64,000 bases of DNA from Nocardiopsis sp. CNT312 (GCF_000515115.1 NZ_AZXF01000025.1:11497-75496), one strand, 5' to 3'. Numbered from the stretch's first letter, positions 32,816 to 41,213 are shown. Notes: a model not told the origin generated them from the sequence alone. Program-made: numbers and translations.

Positions 32816-33121
32816 ATGTCCGGTTCCCACGCGGAGAGGCCTATGGACGTGCGGATCGGCCGGCACGAGCTGGTCGTACGGCTGCGCTACGAGGCGGCGA
32901 GCATCTGCAACGACCTCCTGCTCGGAGTGTGGTTCGTCGTGGGCAGTGTCATGTTCTTCTCCGCGGCCTGGACGACCACGGGAACGTGGTGCTTCCTCAT
33001 CGGCAGCGTGCAGATGCTCGTCCGTCCGGCCATCCGCCTGTCCCGGCTGGTGCACGTCCGGCGCATCCGCTCCCGTTCGGGGACGGGACCGGGGCCGCAC
33101 GAGGCGCCCATGGACTTCTGA
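32816..33121 (+). CDS. YrhK-domain small membrane protein
   Basis: A 101-residue protein with two membrane helices. The YrhK-type core runs from the Asn in ASICNDLLLGVWFVVGSVMF to TWCFLIGSVQMLVRPAIRL, ending in a basic VHVRRIRSRS tail. Family members are small and membrane-bound, with unknown role. The ATG at 32816 has GGAGG four bases upstream. It stands alone, divergent from the ATL gene, and converges with the SPW-type gene. Confidence 0.75.
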   Translation: MSGSHAERPMDVRIGRHELVVRLRYEAASICNDLLLGVWFVVGSVMFFSAAWTTTGTWCFLIGSVQMLVRPAIRLSRLVHVRRIRSRSGTGPGPHEAPMDF

Positions 33122-33145
33122 GGCCCCCGGCGCCCTCCGCCCGGG

Positions 33146-33544
33146 TCAGGTGCGGCTCACGCCCGGGACCTCGTTGCGGTGCGCGCTCCAGGCGAGTTCG
33201 GGGTTGCTCCGGCGCGTGCGGTTCGCCCTGACCACGCCGTAGGCTCCCGCCGCGGTGATCACGACCCCGCAGATCCAGGACGTCAGGGCCGCGGCGGGGC
33301 GGTCGGTGAAGCCGAAGGCCCACGGCAGCGCGATCGCCGCCACCCCCGCCGCGATGACGCCGATCTCCCCGGACATCGCGGCGGGCCGGGTCAGGGAGAA
33401 GATCGCACCGACGAGGGCGGCCAGTCCGAGCAGGAGCATGGCCACCGCACCGGGGCCGCCCATCTGGTGCCAGATCCAGCCCACGGCCAGGGCCACTCCG
33501 GCCACGACGGTCACCAGATCGGTCCGGCGTGCCTGTTCACGCAT
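33146..33544 (-). CDS. SPW-repeat-type integral membrane protein
   Basis: A 132-residue protein with four predicted membrane helices: VTVVAGVALAVGWIWHQM, AVAMLLLGLAALVGAIFSL, GVIAAGVAAIALPWAFGF and TSWICGVVITAAGAYGVV. The ALPWAFGF plus later SWICGVVI pattern matches SPW-repeat proteins, whose function is unknown. ATG 33544 has a good GGGAGGGGG ahead of it. It lies between moeZ and the YrhK-type gene; a hairpin separates it from moeZ, so it is probably its own unit. Confidence 0.75.
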   Translation of the reverse strand: MREQARRTDLVTVVAGVALAVGWIWHQMGGPGAVAMLLLGLAALVGAIFSLTRPAAMSGEIGVIAAGVAAIALPWAFGFTDRPAAALTSWICGVVITAAGAYGVVRANRTRRSNPELAWSAHRNEVPGVSRT

Positions 33545-33644
33545 GGTTCCCCCTCCCAGCGGCGGGCCGCCCCCGTCCGTCCGGACGACCCGTGTGGGGG
33601 TTTCGTACCCGTTCGCCAGCGCCGAGGGCACCCAAGGAACGGCA

Positions 33645-33673
33645 AAGGCGCCGGGGACGGGCCCCGGCGCCTT
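33645..33673 (-). terminator. Terminator after moeZ
   Basis: A perfect 12-bp stem (33645-33656 with 33662-33673) and a five-base loop, 50 bases after the moeZ stop, with an A-flanked base on the distal side and no T-run. Confidence 0.7.
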
Positions 33674-33722
33674 CGCACACGCTTCGGGTTCCCGGTCCCC
33701 GGGTTCCCGAGCGCGAACAGGA

Positions 33723-34883
33723 CTAGTAGGTGGGCAGGCTCGGGTCGACCTGGTTGACCCAGGCCAGGACCCCGCCGCCAACGTGCACGGCGTCGGAGAA
33801 GCCGGCGTTCTTGACCGCGGCGAGTGCCTCGGCCGAGCGCACACCCGACTTGCAGTGCAGGACGATGCGCTTGTCCTGCGGAAGCTGCGAGAACGCCTTC
33901 CCGTTGAGGAACTCGCCCTTGGGGATGAGCGTGGCGCCGGGGATGCTGACGATCTCGTACTCGTTCTTCTCGCGGACGTCGACGAGGAAGATGTCCTCGT
34001 CCTTGTCCAGAAGGGCCTTGAGCTCGCCGGCGGTGATCGTCGAGTCGGCGGCGGCCTCGGTGGCCTCCTCCGACACGGCGCCGCAGAACGCCTCGTAGTC
34101 GATGAGCTCGGTGACCGGCTCGGTGTCAGGGTCCCGGCGGACCTTCACCTCGCGCCAGGTCATCTCCAGGGCGTCGAAGATGAGCAGGCGGCCGACCAGC
34201 GGCTCACCGATGCCGGTGATGAGCTTGATGGCCTCGTTCACCATGACCGAGCCGATGGAGGCGCACAGGACGCCCAGCACGCCGCCCTCGGCGCACGAGG
34301 GGACCATCCCGGGCGGCGGCGGCTCGGGGTACAGGTCGCGGTACTGCGGCCCGTGCTCGTTCCAGAACACGCTGACCTGGCCGTCGAAGCGGAAGATCGA
34401 ACCCCACACGTACGGCTTGTCCAGCAGCACGCAGGCGTCGTTGACCAGGTAGCGGGTGGCGAAGTTGTCGGTGCCGTCCAGGATCAGGTCGTAGTCGCGG
34501 AAGATGTCCAGGGCGTTGTCGGACTCCAGCCGCTCCAGGTGCAGCACCACCTCGGTGTTGGGGTTCACCTCCTTGATGCTGTCCCGGGCGGACTCGGCCT
34601 TGGGGCGGTCGACGTCGCTCTGCCCGTGGATGATCTGGCGCTGGAGGTTGGACTCGTCCACGACGTCGAAGTCGATGATGCCGAGGGTGCCCACCCCCGC
34701 GGCGGCGAGGTAGAGCAGCGCCGGGGAACCCAGACCGCCGGCACCGACGACCAGGACCTTCGCGTTCTTCAGGCGCTTCTGCCCGTCCATCCCCACGTCC
34801 GGGATGATCAGGTGCCGCGAGTATCGGCGCACCTCGTCCACGGTCAGCTCGTCGGCTGGCTCCACCAGCGGCGGCAGCGACAC
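33723..34883 (-). CDS. moeZ: MoeZ-type adenylyltransferase/sulfurtransferase
   Basis: A 386-residue fusion of an E1-like (ThiF/MoeB) adenylation domain and a C-terminal rhodanese. The ATP loop is LVVGAGGLGSPALLYLAAAG; IIDFDVVDESNLQRQ and DGTDNFATRYLVND follow. The rhodanese has the catalytic Cys in LHCKSGVRSAEAL at about residue 344. Such proteins adenylate and then thiocarboxylate small sulfur carriers for molybdopterin, thiamine, cysteine and 2-thiosugar pathways. In this window the natural partner pathway is molybdopterin (moaE). The start is GTG 34883 with GAGGAG five bases ahead. The Mycobacterium homologue near adnAB is Rv3206c. A Zn-binding CxxC pair of classical MoeB is not obvious. 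Confidence 0.93.
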   Translation of the reverse strand: MSLPPLVEPADELTVDEVRRYSRHLIIPDVGMDGQKRLKNAKVLVVGAGGLGSPALLYLAAAGVGTLGIIDFDVVDESNLQRQIIHGQSDVDRPKAESARDSIKEVNPNTEVVLHLERLESDNALDIFRDYDLILDGTDNFATRYLVNDACVLLDKPYVWGSIFRFDGQVSVFWNEHGPQYRDLYPEPPPPGMVPSCAEGGVLGVLCASIGSVMVNEAIKLITGIGEPLVGRLLIFDALEMTWREVKVRRDPDTEPVTELIDYEAFCGAVSEEATEAAADSTITAGELKALLDKDEDIFLVDVREKNEYEIVSIPGATLIPKGEFLNGKAFSQLPQDKRIVLHCKSGVRSAEALAAVKNAGFSDAVHVGGGVLAWVNQVDPSLPTY

Positions 34884-35197
34884 GGTGACTCCTCAGGATC
34901 TGTTCATGTGGCTTCGCCCCGTCCTGACCGGGTGCCTTCCGGCCGCGGATCGGCGGTCGCGAAGCGCGCTTGCACTTAATACCCAACCTAACGGGTGGGG
35001 TATCGCATTCCCACCGTGGGGAGGCGTGGGACACACCGTCCCGGCCGGGCCGGAGGGACGCCGCGGCCGGCGGGCCACCGCACTCCCCCGCTTTCCACAA
35101 CGGCCGCGGCCTGCCGATTCGTCCCGGCGGTTCCTGTTGGGCGACGCCCTGAAGGGTAGTGTCACCTACACGCGCAGCGATACGTCGGGAGGATCCC
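34884..35197. other. Divergent intergenic region with a possible operator
   Basis: About 310 bases between moeZ and the small acidic-protein gene. ATACCC (34979-34984) and GGGTAT (34998-35003) form an inverted repeat with 13 bases between the arms, in the least GC-rich part. It could be an operator or chance. No RNA gene or riboswitch was recognised. Confidence 0.4.
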
Positions 35198-35425
35198 ATG
35201 GCAGCACAGAACCGATCCGCCGTGAGCCGCCCCGGGACCGAAGAGGATCCGGCGACCGCCGTCCCGGAGGCCGACGCCGCGGAACAGGGCACCTCGACCA
35301 CCGAGGAGGAGAACGGCCGCTGGCTGGAGGAGCCCGCGGGCGGGAGCCTGGACCAGGCGGGCGAGGCCGACCTGGTGGAGCAGCGGCGCGAGGCCGGAGC
35401 AGCCGACGAGGACGAGTACCGTTGA
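35198..35425 (+). CDS. Small acidic, probably disordered protein
   Basis: A 75-residue protein rich in Glu, Ala, Asp and Gln with hardly any hydrophobic core, ending in ADEDEYR. ENGRWLEEPAGGSLDQAGEA is the only segment with hydrophobic anchors. ATG 35198 has GGGAGG five bases upstream, a good ribosome site. Comparable small acidic proteins are common in actinobacteria and often unnamed; a Pup-like look (acidic, short) is superficial because the C-terminal Gly-Gly-Glu/Gln is absent. It lies between moeZ and the TetR gene and is probably monocistronic. Confidence 0.6.
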   Translation: MAAQNRSAVSRPGTEEDPATAVPEADAAEQGTSTTEEENGRWLEEPAGGSLDQAGEADLVEQRREAGAADEDEYR

Positions 35426-35596
35426 CCGCGCTTCCCCCGGCTGCGGCCCGAGCGCCTCACCGCGCTCCCGCGAAACCTACGCCGCAGTAGGATAGGGGGA
35501 AGGCCGCGGAACGCGCACCGTCGTGTTCGGCGGCACGATCCACGCAGATGTTCGAGATGGCGTGCATCTGCCATGCCGATTTCGGAGGGTGTGGGT

Positions 35597-36238
35597 GTGA
35601 CAGCTCCTTCAGACGCCCGCGCTCGGGGCACACGCCTGCCCCGGGTCAGGCGCCGACGCCAACTCCTGGCCGCGGCCCAGGAGGTCTTCGTCGCACGCGG
35701 CTACCACGCGGCCGCCATGGACGAGATCGCCGACCGCGCCGGGGTCAGCAAGCCGGTCCTGTACCAGCACTTCCCCGGAAAGCTGGAACTCTACCTCGCG
35801 CTGCTGGAGGAGCACTCCGAGTCCCTGGTCGAGAAGCAGCGCGAGGCCCTCCAGGGCACCCACGACAACCGGCAGCGCGTCATCGCCAGCTTCCGGGCCT
35901 ACTTCGACTTCGTCGCGGGCGACGGTGAGGCGTTCCGCCTGGTCTTCGAATCCGATCTGCGCAACCTCCCCGCCGTGCGTGAAAAGACCGAGCAGACCTT
36001 CCAGCGCTGTGCCGAACTGATCGGCGAGGTGATCCGCCAGGACACCAGCATCTCCGACGAGGAGGCGCACCTGCTGAGCATCGGCCTGGTCGGCATGGCC
36101 GAGACCAGTGCCCGCTACTGGCTCAACAACTACGGCGAGGTCCCCAAGGAGGCCGCCGAGCAGCTCGTCGCCCGCCTGGCCTGGCGCGGTATCAGCGGCT
36201 GGGACCTCCAGCGCTCCGCGGAGGAACGCGAGGCCTGA
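35597..36238 (+). CDS. TetR-family transcriptional regulator
   Basis: A 213-residue TetR protein with an intact N-terminal domain: RRRRQLLAAAQEVFVARGYH, then AAMDEIADRAGVSKPVLYQH and FPGKLELYLALLEEH. The ligand-binding half includes AYFDFVAGDGEAFRLVFESD and LVGMAETSARYWLNNYGEVP. I chose GTG 35597, seven bases after GGAGGG, over a longer upstream frame. This gene and its place next to moeZ and the ferritin-like/RhlE genes match Rv3208 in M. tuberculosis, an uncharacterised but conserved regulator. A strong hairpin follows the stop. The ligand and target genes are unknown. Confidence 0.88.
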   Translation: MTAPSDARARGTRLPRVRRRRQLLAAAQEVFVARGYHAAAMDEIADRAGVSKPVLYQHFPGKLELYLALLEEHSESLVEKQREALQGTHDNRQRVIASFRAYFDFVAGDGEAFRLVFESDLRNLPAVREKTEQTFQRCAELIGEVIRQDTSISDEEAHLLSIGLVGMAETSARYWLNNYGEVPKEAAEQLVARLAWRGISGWDLQRSAEEREA

Positions 36239-36247
36239 GTCCGAACC

Positions 36248-36286
36248 GAGGGGCCCGGGGACGCCGTGCGCGTCCCCGGGCCCCTC
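36248..36286 (+). terminator. Terminator after the TetR gene
   Basis: A perfect 17-bp GC-rich stem (36248-36264 with 36270-36286) and a five-base loop, starting 10 bases after the TetR stop. No T-run. Confidence 0.75.
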
Positions 36287-36386
36287 GCCGTGCGCGGTGC
36301 CCCAGGGTTCGCCGCGCCGCTTTTCACCGATTTTTGATAAAAATATTCCCGCAATTTCCACCATTCCCCTAATTCCAGGAACAAAA

Positions 36387-36411
36387 GGTTCAATTTCCCT
36401 GGGTCGGGTAT
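36387..36411 (+). promoter_or_regulatory. Stress-sigma (SigB/SigF-like) promoter
   Basis: GGTT (36387-36390), then 15 bases, then GGGTAT (36406-36411), matching the actinobacterial SigB-group consensus G-N-N-T, N14-16, GGGTAC/T. It lies in a markedly AT-rich part of the intergenic region, about 90 bases before the channel-like gene, which would make that gene a stress or osmotic response gene. Confidence 0.55.
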
Positions 36412-36504
36412 CGCGGATATGAGAAGTTTCGCGCTTCTCCACGCCATAGCCGCCTGGAGACGGATGCAAGGACCGGGCGGCAGGAGCGATTCGGGGGTGA
36501 GGAC

Positions 36505-37341
36505 GTGATGGACATCGGTCAGGGCTTGACCTCGGCCTGGGAGGCGGTGGCGACCTTCGTTCCGGCGCTGGTCGGCTTCCTGGTGATCCTCGTGGTGGGG
36601 TGGTTCATCGCATGGCTCCTCGGCAAGATCGTCGCCAAGGGGCTGCACTCGGTCGGGCTCGACCGCGCCCTGCACCGCGGCGGCGTGGGTGAGTACTTCG
36701 AGCGCAGCCGCTGGGGCGCCAGCGAACTGTGCGGCAAGATCGTGTACTACGTCGCGCTGCTGTTCGTACTGACGATCGCGTTCAACGTCTTCGGGCCCAA
36801 CCCCGTCAGCAACCTGCTCAGCGACGTGCTCGCCTGGATCCCGCGCGCCATCGTGGCCCTGGTGATCCTCGTGGTCGCCGCCATGGTGGCCAAGGCCGTG
36901 CGCGACCTCATCACCGGAGCGCTCGGCGGGCTCTCCTACGGCCGCTTCGTGGCCAACGCCGCGGGCATCGCCATCCTGGCGCTCGGCGTCATCGCCGCGC
37001 TGGGCCAGATGGGTGTGGCGATGACCGTCACCATGCCGGTCCTGATCGCCGTCCTCGCCACGGTCGGCGGCATCCTCGTCGTCGGCGTCGGCGGCGGCCT
37101 CATCCGGCCGATGCAGTCGCGCTGGCACCGGTGGCTGGACGTGGCCGAGCGGGAGACCGGGATGACGCCCACCACGGAGGAGGGCGGCGAGGCGTCCTAC
37201 ACGGCCGGGCGGGAAGCGGCGATGCGTCGGCCTGAGGCCGAGACGCGCCGATCTGAGGCCGAGAGGCACCGGTCCGAGGCCGAGAGACAGCGCGCCCACA
37301 TGACCCCCGGCCAGCGCGGAGGAGAGGACTTCCCGCTGTAG
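36505..37341 (+). CDS. Conserved-TM-helix (mechanosensitive channel-related) protein
   Basis: A 278-residue membrane protein with five predicted helices: LVGFLVILVVGWFIAWLLGK, IVYYVALLFVLTIAFNVFG, IPRAIVALVILVVAAMVAKA, FVANAAGIAILALGVIAALG and VLIAVLATVGGILVVGVGGG. The two copies of a conserved TM-helix motif (GWFIAWLLGKIVAKGL and VAAMVAKAVRDLI) resemble the N-terminal part of MscS-related proteins; the MscS pore helix and C-terminal domain are absent. The tail is hydrophilic with repeats of a PEAETRRSEAERHRSEAE type. The start is GTG 36505, with ATG one codon later. A probable SigB-type promoter precedes it. A role in osmotic adaptation is inferred. Confidence 0.8.
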   Translation: MMDIGQGLTSAWEAVATFVPALVGFLVILVVGWFIAWLLGKIVAKGLHSVGLDRALHRGGVGEYFERSRWGASELCGKIVYYVALLFVLTIAFNVFGPNPVSNLLSDVLAWIPRAIVALVILVVAAMVAKAVRDLITGALGGLSYGRFVANAAGIAILALGVIAALGQMGVAMTVTMPVLIAVLATVGGILVVGVGGGLIRPMQSRWHRWLDVAERETGMTPTTEEGGEASYTAGREAAMRRPEAETRRSEAERHRSEAERQRAHMTPGQRGGEDFPL

Positions 37342-37400
37342 CCGGGCAGAGGCCCGCGGCCGCACCCGTCGGCCACGGGAAAAGGATGCGGGTACAGGTA

Positions 37401-37428
37401 GAGGGCGGGGCCGCGAGGCTCCGCCCTC
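37401..37428. terminator. Hairpin between convergent genes
   Basis: An eight-base stem (37401-37408 with 37421-37428) around a GC-rich loop, between the channel-like gene and the minus-strand two-helix gene. Confidence 0.5.
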
Positions 37429-37448
37429 GCACGTCGTCCGCCGGGGCC

Positions 37449-37691
37449 TCAGAGGAAGTCGGCGTCGCGCAGCTCCAGGCGCGACAGGTGCTCGATCCTG
37501 CGGAACACCAGGACCCCCGTGGCGACGATCGGGACGAGCGCCAGCCAGAAGACCGCGCTTCCCGGACCGGTGAAGACCATCGACAGCAGTGCGACGACGA
37601 TGATCAGTGCGAACAGCGCGAAGTCGACGCGGTCCTGTTGGATCAGGACGCCGACCGGTGGGCGCGCCGCCCCATGCCGACCGCTCCTCAT
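37449..37691 (-). CDS. Small two-helix membrane protein
   Basis: An 80-residue protein with a basic N-terminus and two membrane helices (VDFALFALIIVVALLSMVF and AVFWLALVPIVATGVLVF), then RRIEHLSRLELRDADFL. No named family is recognised. Two in-frame ATGs lie close together: ATG 37697 abuts AAGGA with no gap, while ATG 37691 is six bases from it and is preferred. It is convergent with the channel-like gene. Confidence 0.65.
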   Translation of the reverse strand: MRSGRHGAARPPVGVLIQQDRVDFALFALIIVVALLSMVFTGPGSAVFWLALVPIVATGVLVFRRIEHLSRLELRDADFL

Positions 37692-37958
37692 TCGCATTCC
37701 TTTCTCGCGGCCGCTCGGGCCGCTCCGCCAAGCGCGGTGACCCGGCCCGACCGGGCCGGTTGGACACCGCGGATCCCACGTTGCTCTCCGCGGGGACACT
37801 GGGCCGGGCGCGGTGCGCGGGGCCTCAGCCGACCATCGACCGCCGCCGGGACCCCTTCAGCCTACGCCTGGGGTCCGGTTTTCGCCGGAGAACCGACCGG
37901 GCCGGTGCCCACGCGGCGGTCGCGGCTCGGATCGCCTCCGCCCGCGGATGGGACCAAC

Positions 37959-38270
37959 CTAGCGGACGAAACCGCGCTCCTTGGCCAGACGGCAGATGGC
38001 GAGGATGCGCAGGGTCTCCCAGTCGTACTCGACGGCCTCGGAGTCCCAGCCCCGTTCGAGGCACCCGTCGAGGAAGCCGTGCAGGTAGGTCCCGAGGCTG
38101 TGCGCGGTGAGACCGGTACCCGAACCGCTGATCGCCCGGCACACGTCGGTGGCGTGCTGGTCCAGCTCAGCGGCCATGCCGGGCTCGACCGGGGAGGCCA
38201 GCGGGCCGATCCTGTGGAAGTCACGGGTGAGTCCGGCCAGTGGGTGGCGCACGGAGGTCCCACGGGTCAT
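37959..38270 (-). CDS. DUF6401-like small protein
   Basis: A 103-residue soluble protein. The pattern MAAELDQHATDVCRAISGS, then LGTYLHGFLDGCLERGW and a closing WETLRILAICRLAKERGFV resembles DUF6401, a small family annotated in actinobacteria, sometimes near natural-product genes. There is no catalytic motif and the function is unknown. ATG 38270 has TAGG about nine bases ahead. No biosynthetic cluster lies nearby, so the natural-product association is not supported here. Confidence 0.65.
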   Translation of the reverse strand: MTRGTSVRHPLAGLTRDFHRIGPLASPVEPGMAAELDQHATDVCRAISGSGTGLTAHSLGTYLHGFLDGCLERGWDSEAVEYDWETLRILAICRLAKERGFVR

Positions 38271-38413
38271 GGAAGTACCTAACTCGGGAGGGTCTGGAGA
38301 CGGGAAACGTCATCGACTATATGTGCTTCGACCAAGGAATCGTCATCAGACGGTGGGAATTTACCCGGCCCGTCCACGACGGACGGCCGTGCCGCGACGG
38401 TGAACGCGCTCCC

Positions 38414-39109
38414 CTACTCCGTCAGGCCCATCGCACGCAGACGCCCGGTGTGCCCCTCGGTCAGGGAGGCGAACATCCTGCTGACGGCGGCCAGGTCGCC
38501 CACCCCGGAGGGGTCGGTGCCGTCACCGGCGCCCTGGCCCGTGCCGCGGGCCAAGAGCGCGGCCAGGGCGGGCCGGTCCACGGCCACCTCCTGCGCCTGG
38601 CTGAGGGCCTCTCCGACCAGGCGCCGGGCCCACAGGGCCAGGCGGCCCGCCGCCTTGGGGTCCTCCTCCAGGGCCTCCCGCACCGCGGCGGCCACGAAGT
38701 CGGCCCTCCCGGCCTCGGAGAGCACCCCCTCGACCAGGGCACGCGTCTCATCGTCGGCGAACGCGGCCACCTTCGCGTAGAAGTCCCCGGCGATACCGTC
38801 GGCCACGTAGACCTTGACGAGGCGCTCCGTCCAGCTCTGCGGCCGGGTGCGCGTCCGCCACCGGTCGAGCACGTCGACGAAGGGAGCCATGGCCTCCTCC
38901 GGGTCGACGCCCAGATCGGCCAACCGGCTCCGGATCTCCTGGTAGTGCTCCTGCTCAGCGGCGGCAAGCGCGGCCAGTCGCCCCTTCGCCCGGAGAGTGG
39001 GGGCCGCGGCGGCGTCGTCGGCCAGACGGAAGAAGGCGTCGAGTTCGGCGCAGGCGAGAAAACCGAGGAGATCGATCACGCCGGGCTCGACGGAAGAGCC
39101 TGTGGTCAT
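38414..39109 (-). CDS. Ferritin-like fold protein
   Basis: A 231-residue all-helical protein of the ferritin-like superfamily, the same length as Rv3210c, which also lies beside an rhlE gene in Mycobacterium. The helix LAALAAAEQEHYQEIRSRLA supplies an E-x-x-H-type metal motif (EQEHYQEI), and YVADGIAGDFYAKVAAFADD and FVAAAVREALEEDPKAAG form later helices. A second clear E-x-x-H is not obvious, so diiron binding is uncertain. ATG 39109 is the first good start. It is divergent from the helicase gene; function is unknown. Confidence 0.8.
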   Translation of the reverse strand: MTTGSSVEPGVIDLLGFLACAELDAFFRLADDAAAAPTLRAKGRLAALAAAEQEHYQEIRSRLADLGVDPEEAMAPFVDVLDRWRTRTRPQSWTERLVKVYVADGIAGDFYAKVAAFADDETRALVEGVLSEAGRADFVAAAVREALEEDPKAAGRLALWARRLVGEALSQAQEVAVDRPALAALLARGTGQGAGDGTDPSGVGDLAAVSRMFASLTEGHTGRLRAMGLTE

Positions 39110-39617
39110 GCCCGTCAGGGTAGCGCCCGGCGGCGCTGTACTCCGCACCAGGGACTAAACACGGCCCCGCCACGGTTGCACCGGCTGGGAACGGGTAGGT
39201 CCATCGCCGTCCAGAGCCCGGTGAACCACGGTGTCCACCGGGCACGCCACGGGCTAGACTCCGCGTGATGACCCACGTGCGCGGACGACGTGACCATCCC
39301 CACCCCATCGGGGGCGGTCGCCGCGCACCACGGCAGGCGTTCGGTGCCGGGCTGTGCAACAGCAGCGGACCTCGAAGCGCCCCTCACCACGTGGGGACGG
39401 ACCCCTCGTACACGAACGACAGACCGCGGGTGGAACCGCTCCGCGGACGGGCAGCGTCCCGATCCACACGGTTCCAGGCGGCAGCGCCACCGCGCCCGGC
39501 CACGGACGGCCGGGCACCGGATTGTGCCGCGCCCCCGTGGCGGCCGACGAGCCGCCCGCGACCGCACCCCGCCGCGGCCACGCCAACGCCCGGCCGGCCG
39601 AAATGGAGGCTTGAGCC
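39110..39617 (+). other. Long upstream region of the RhlE-type helicase
   Basis: About 510 bases without a supported gene. A possible -10 TAGACT (39255-39260) would give a 5' leader of roughly 350 nt before the helicase; long, regulated leaders are common for cold-inducible DEAD-box genes. Directly before the CTG start, ATG GAG GCT TGA (39603-39614) is a three-codon frame in the same phase. A 118-codon plus-strand frame at 39268-39621 has no family match and poor features. Confidence 0.45.
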
Positions 39618-41213
39618 CTGAGCAGCACACAAGAGACGACGCAACCCACGACGACCTTCCGCGACCTCGGTGTGACCACCGAGATCGCCGACGCCCTCGA
39701 AGCCGAGGGCATCATCGAACCCTTCCCCATCCAGGAACAGGCCCTGCCGATCGCCCTGGGCGGCAGCGACATCATCGGCCAGGCCCGGACCGGTACCGGC
39801 AAGACCCTGGCCTTCGGGCTCCCGCTGCTCCAGCGGGCGCAGGCCTCCCCGGGCTCGGCCAAGCGCCCCCGGGCCCTGGTCGTGGTCCCCACCCGCGAGC
39901 TGGCCATCCAGGTCGCCGCGGACCTGACCACCGCGAGCAAGCGCAACGGTCTGCGCATCCTCACCGTCTACGGCGGCCGCTCCTACGAGCCGCAGATCAA
40001 CGGCCTCAAGGAGGGCTCCGACGTGGTCGTGGGCACCCCGGGCCGCCTCCTCGACCTGGAGAAGCAGAAGCACCTGCGCCTCGACGAGGTCTCGGCCGTG
40101 GTGCTGGACGAAGCCGACAAGATGCTCGACCTGGGCTTCCTGCCCGACATCGAGCGCATCCTCGGCAAGACCCCGGACGGACGGCAGACCATGCTCTTCT
40201 CGGCCACCATGCCGAGCGAGATCGTCTCCCTGTCGCGCAAGTACCTGAGCCGGCCCACCCATATCCGGGCCGGTGACGACAACGAGATCGACGGCTCCTC
40301 CATCACCGGGCGGATCACCCAGCACGCGTTCCGCACGCACCAGATGGACAAGATCGAGATGCTCGCCCGCCTGCTCCAGGCGCGCGACCACGAGCAGAGC
40401 ATGGTGTTCTGCCAGACCAAGCGCGCCTGCGACCGGGTGGCGGGAGACCTCAAGACACGCGGGTTCGCCGCGGCGGCCGTCCACGGCGACCTCGGGCAAA
40501 GCCAGCGTGAACGGGCCCTGCGCGCCTTCCGCAACGGCAAGATCAACATCCTCGTCGCCACCGACGTGGCCGCCCGGGGCCTGGACGTCGACCACGTCAC
40601 GCACGTGGTCAACTACGAGACGCCCGACGACGAGAAGACCTACACGCACCGGATCGGCCGCACCGGCCGGGCCGGGCGCAGCGGCACCGCGGTCACGTTC
40701 GTGGACTGGCAGGAGATGCCGCGCTGGAAGCTCATCAACACCGCCCTGGACCTGCCGTTCCCGGACCCGGAGGAGACCTACTCCACCTCCGGCCACTTCT
40801 TCGCCGCCCTGGACATCCCCGAGGGGACCAAGGGCAGACTCGCGGTGGAGAAGCGCACGCACGCCGGTCTGGAGGCCGAGGAGGTCGAGGACATCGGCGA
40901 CACCGGGGGGCCTCGCGGTGAGCGCGGGGGCCGCGGTCGCTCCGGGGGCGGACGCCGCGGTGGGAACCACGGCGAGAACGGCACCGAGGGGCGCGGTGAG
41001 AGCCGCGGCCGCGGCAGGAGCCGCACCCGGCGCCGCACCCGCGGCGGCACGGCGGTGAACCAGGCAGACGCCCCCGCCGCGCAGAAGCCCGCGGAGGCCC
41101 CCGCCGGTGGCGGCCCCGCGCGCGAGGCCGCTTCGGAGGAGGCCCCCAAGCGGGTCCGCCGACGGCGCCGCACCCGCAGCGGTGCCACCCGCCGTGACCC
41201 GGAGAACACCTGA
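39618..41213 (+). CDS. rhlE: DEAD-box RNA helicase, RhlE type
   Basis: A DEAD-box helicase of 531 residues if begun at CTG 39618. The Q-motif needs Phe about 17 residues before its Gln; that Phe is in TTFRDLGVTTEIADALEAEG, upstream of the first GTG (39672). The only start codon in frame after the stop at 39612 and before it is CTG 39618, eight bases behind GGAGG. Motif I is ARTGTGKT, motif Ia PTRELAIQ, motif II VLDEADKMLD, motif III FSATM and motif VI HRIGRTGRAGRSG. The tail is rich in Arg and Gly (RGGRGRSGGGRRGG), typical for RNA binding. It acts in RNA remodelling and perhaps cold adaptation. The Mycobacterium homologue is Rv3211. Confidence 0.9.
   Translation: MSSTQETTQPTTTFRDLGVTTEIADALEAEGIIEPFPIQEQALPIALGGSDIIGQARTGTGKTLAFGLPLLQRAQASPGSAKRPRALVVVPTRELAIQVAADLTTASKRNGLRILTVYGGRSYEPQINGLKEGSDVVVGTPGRLLDLEKQKHLRLDEVSAVVLDEADKMLDLGFLPDIERILGKTPDGRQTMLFSATMPSEIVSLSRKYLSRPTHIRAGDDNEIDGSSITGRITQHAFRTHQMDKIEMLARLLQARDHEQSMVFCQTKRACDRVAGDLKTRGFAAAAVHGDLGQSQRERALRAFRNGKINILVATDVAARGLDVDHVTHVVNYETPDDEKTYTHRIGRTGRAGRSGTAVTFVDWQEMPRWKLINTALDLPFPDPEETYSTSGHFFAALDIPEGTKGRLAVEKRTHAGLEAEEVEDIGDTGGPRGERGGRGRSGGGRRGGNHGENGTEGRGESRGRGRSRTRRRTRGGTAVNQADAPAAQKPAEAPAGGGPAREAASEEAPKRVRRRRRTRSGATRRDPENT

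Noticed and set aside
35198-35425. Small acidic protein as a Pup-like modifier
   Set aside because: It lacks the C-terminal Gly-Gly-Gln/Glu, and no proteasome-associated ATPase or ligase gene is near.
39268-39621. 118-codon frame just before the RhlE-type helicase
   Set aside because: No family resemblance, Pro/Arg/His-rich sequence and no good ribosome site; it ends inside the first codons of the helicase. A leader role remains possible but a protein is not supported.
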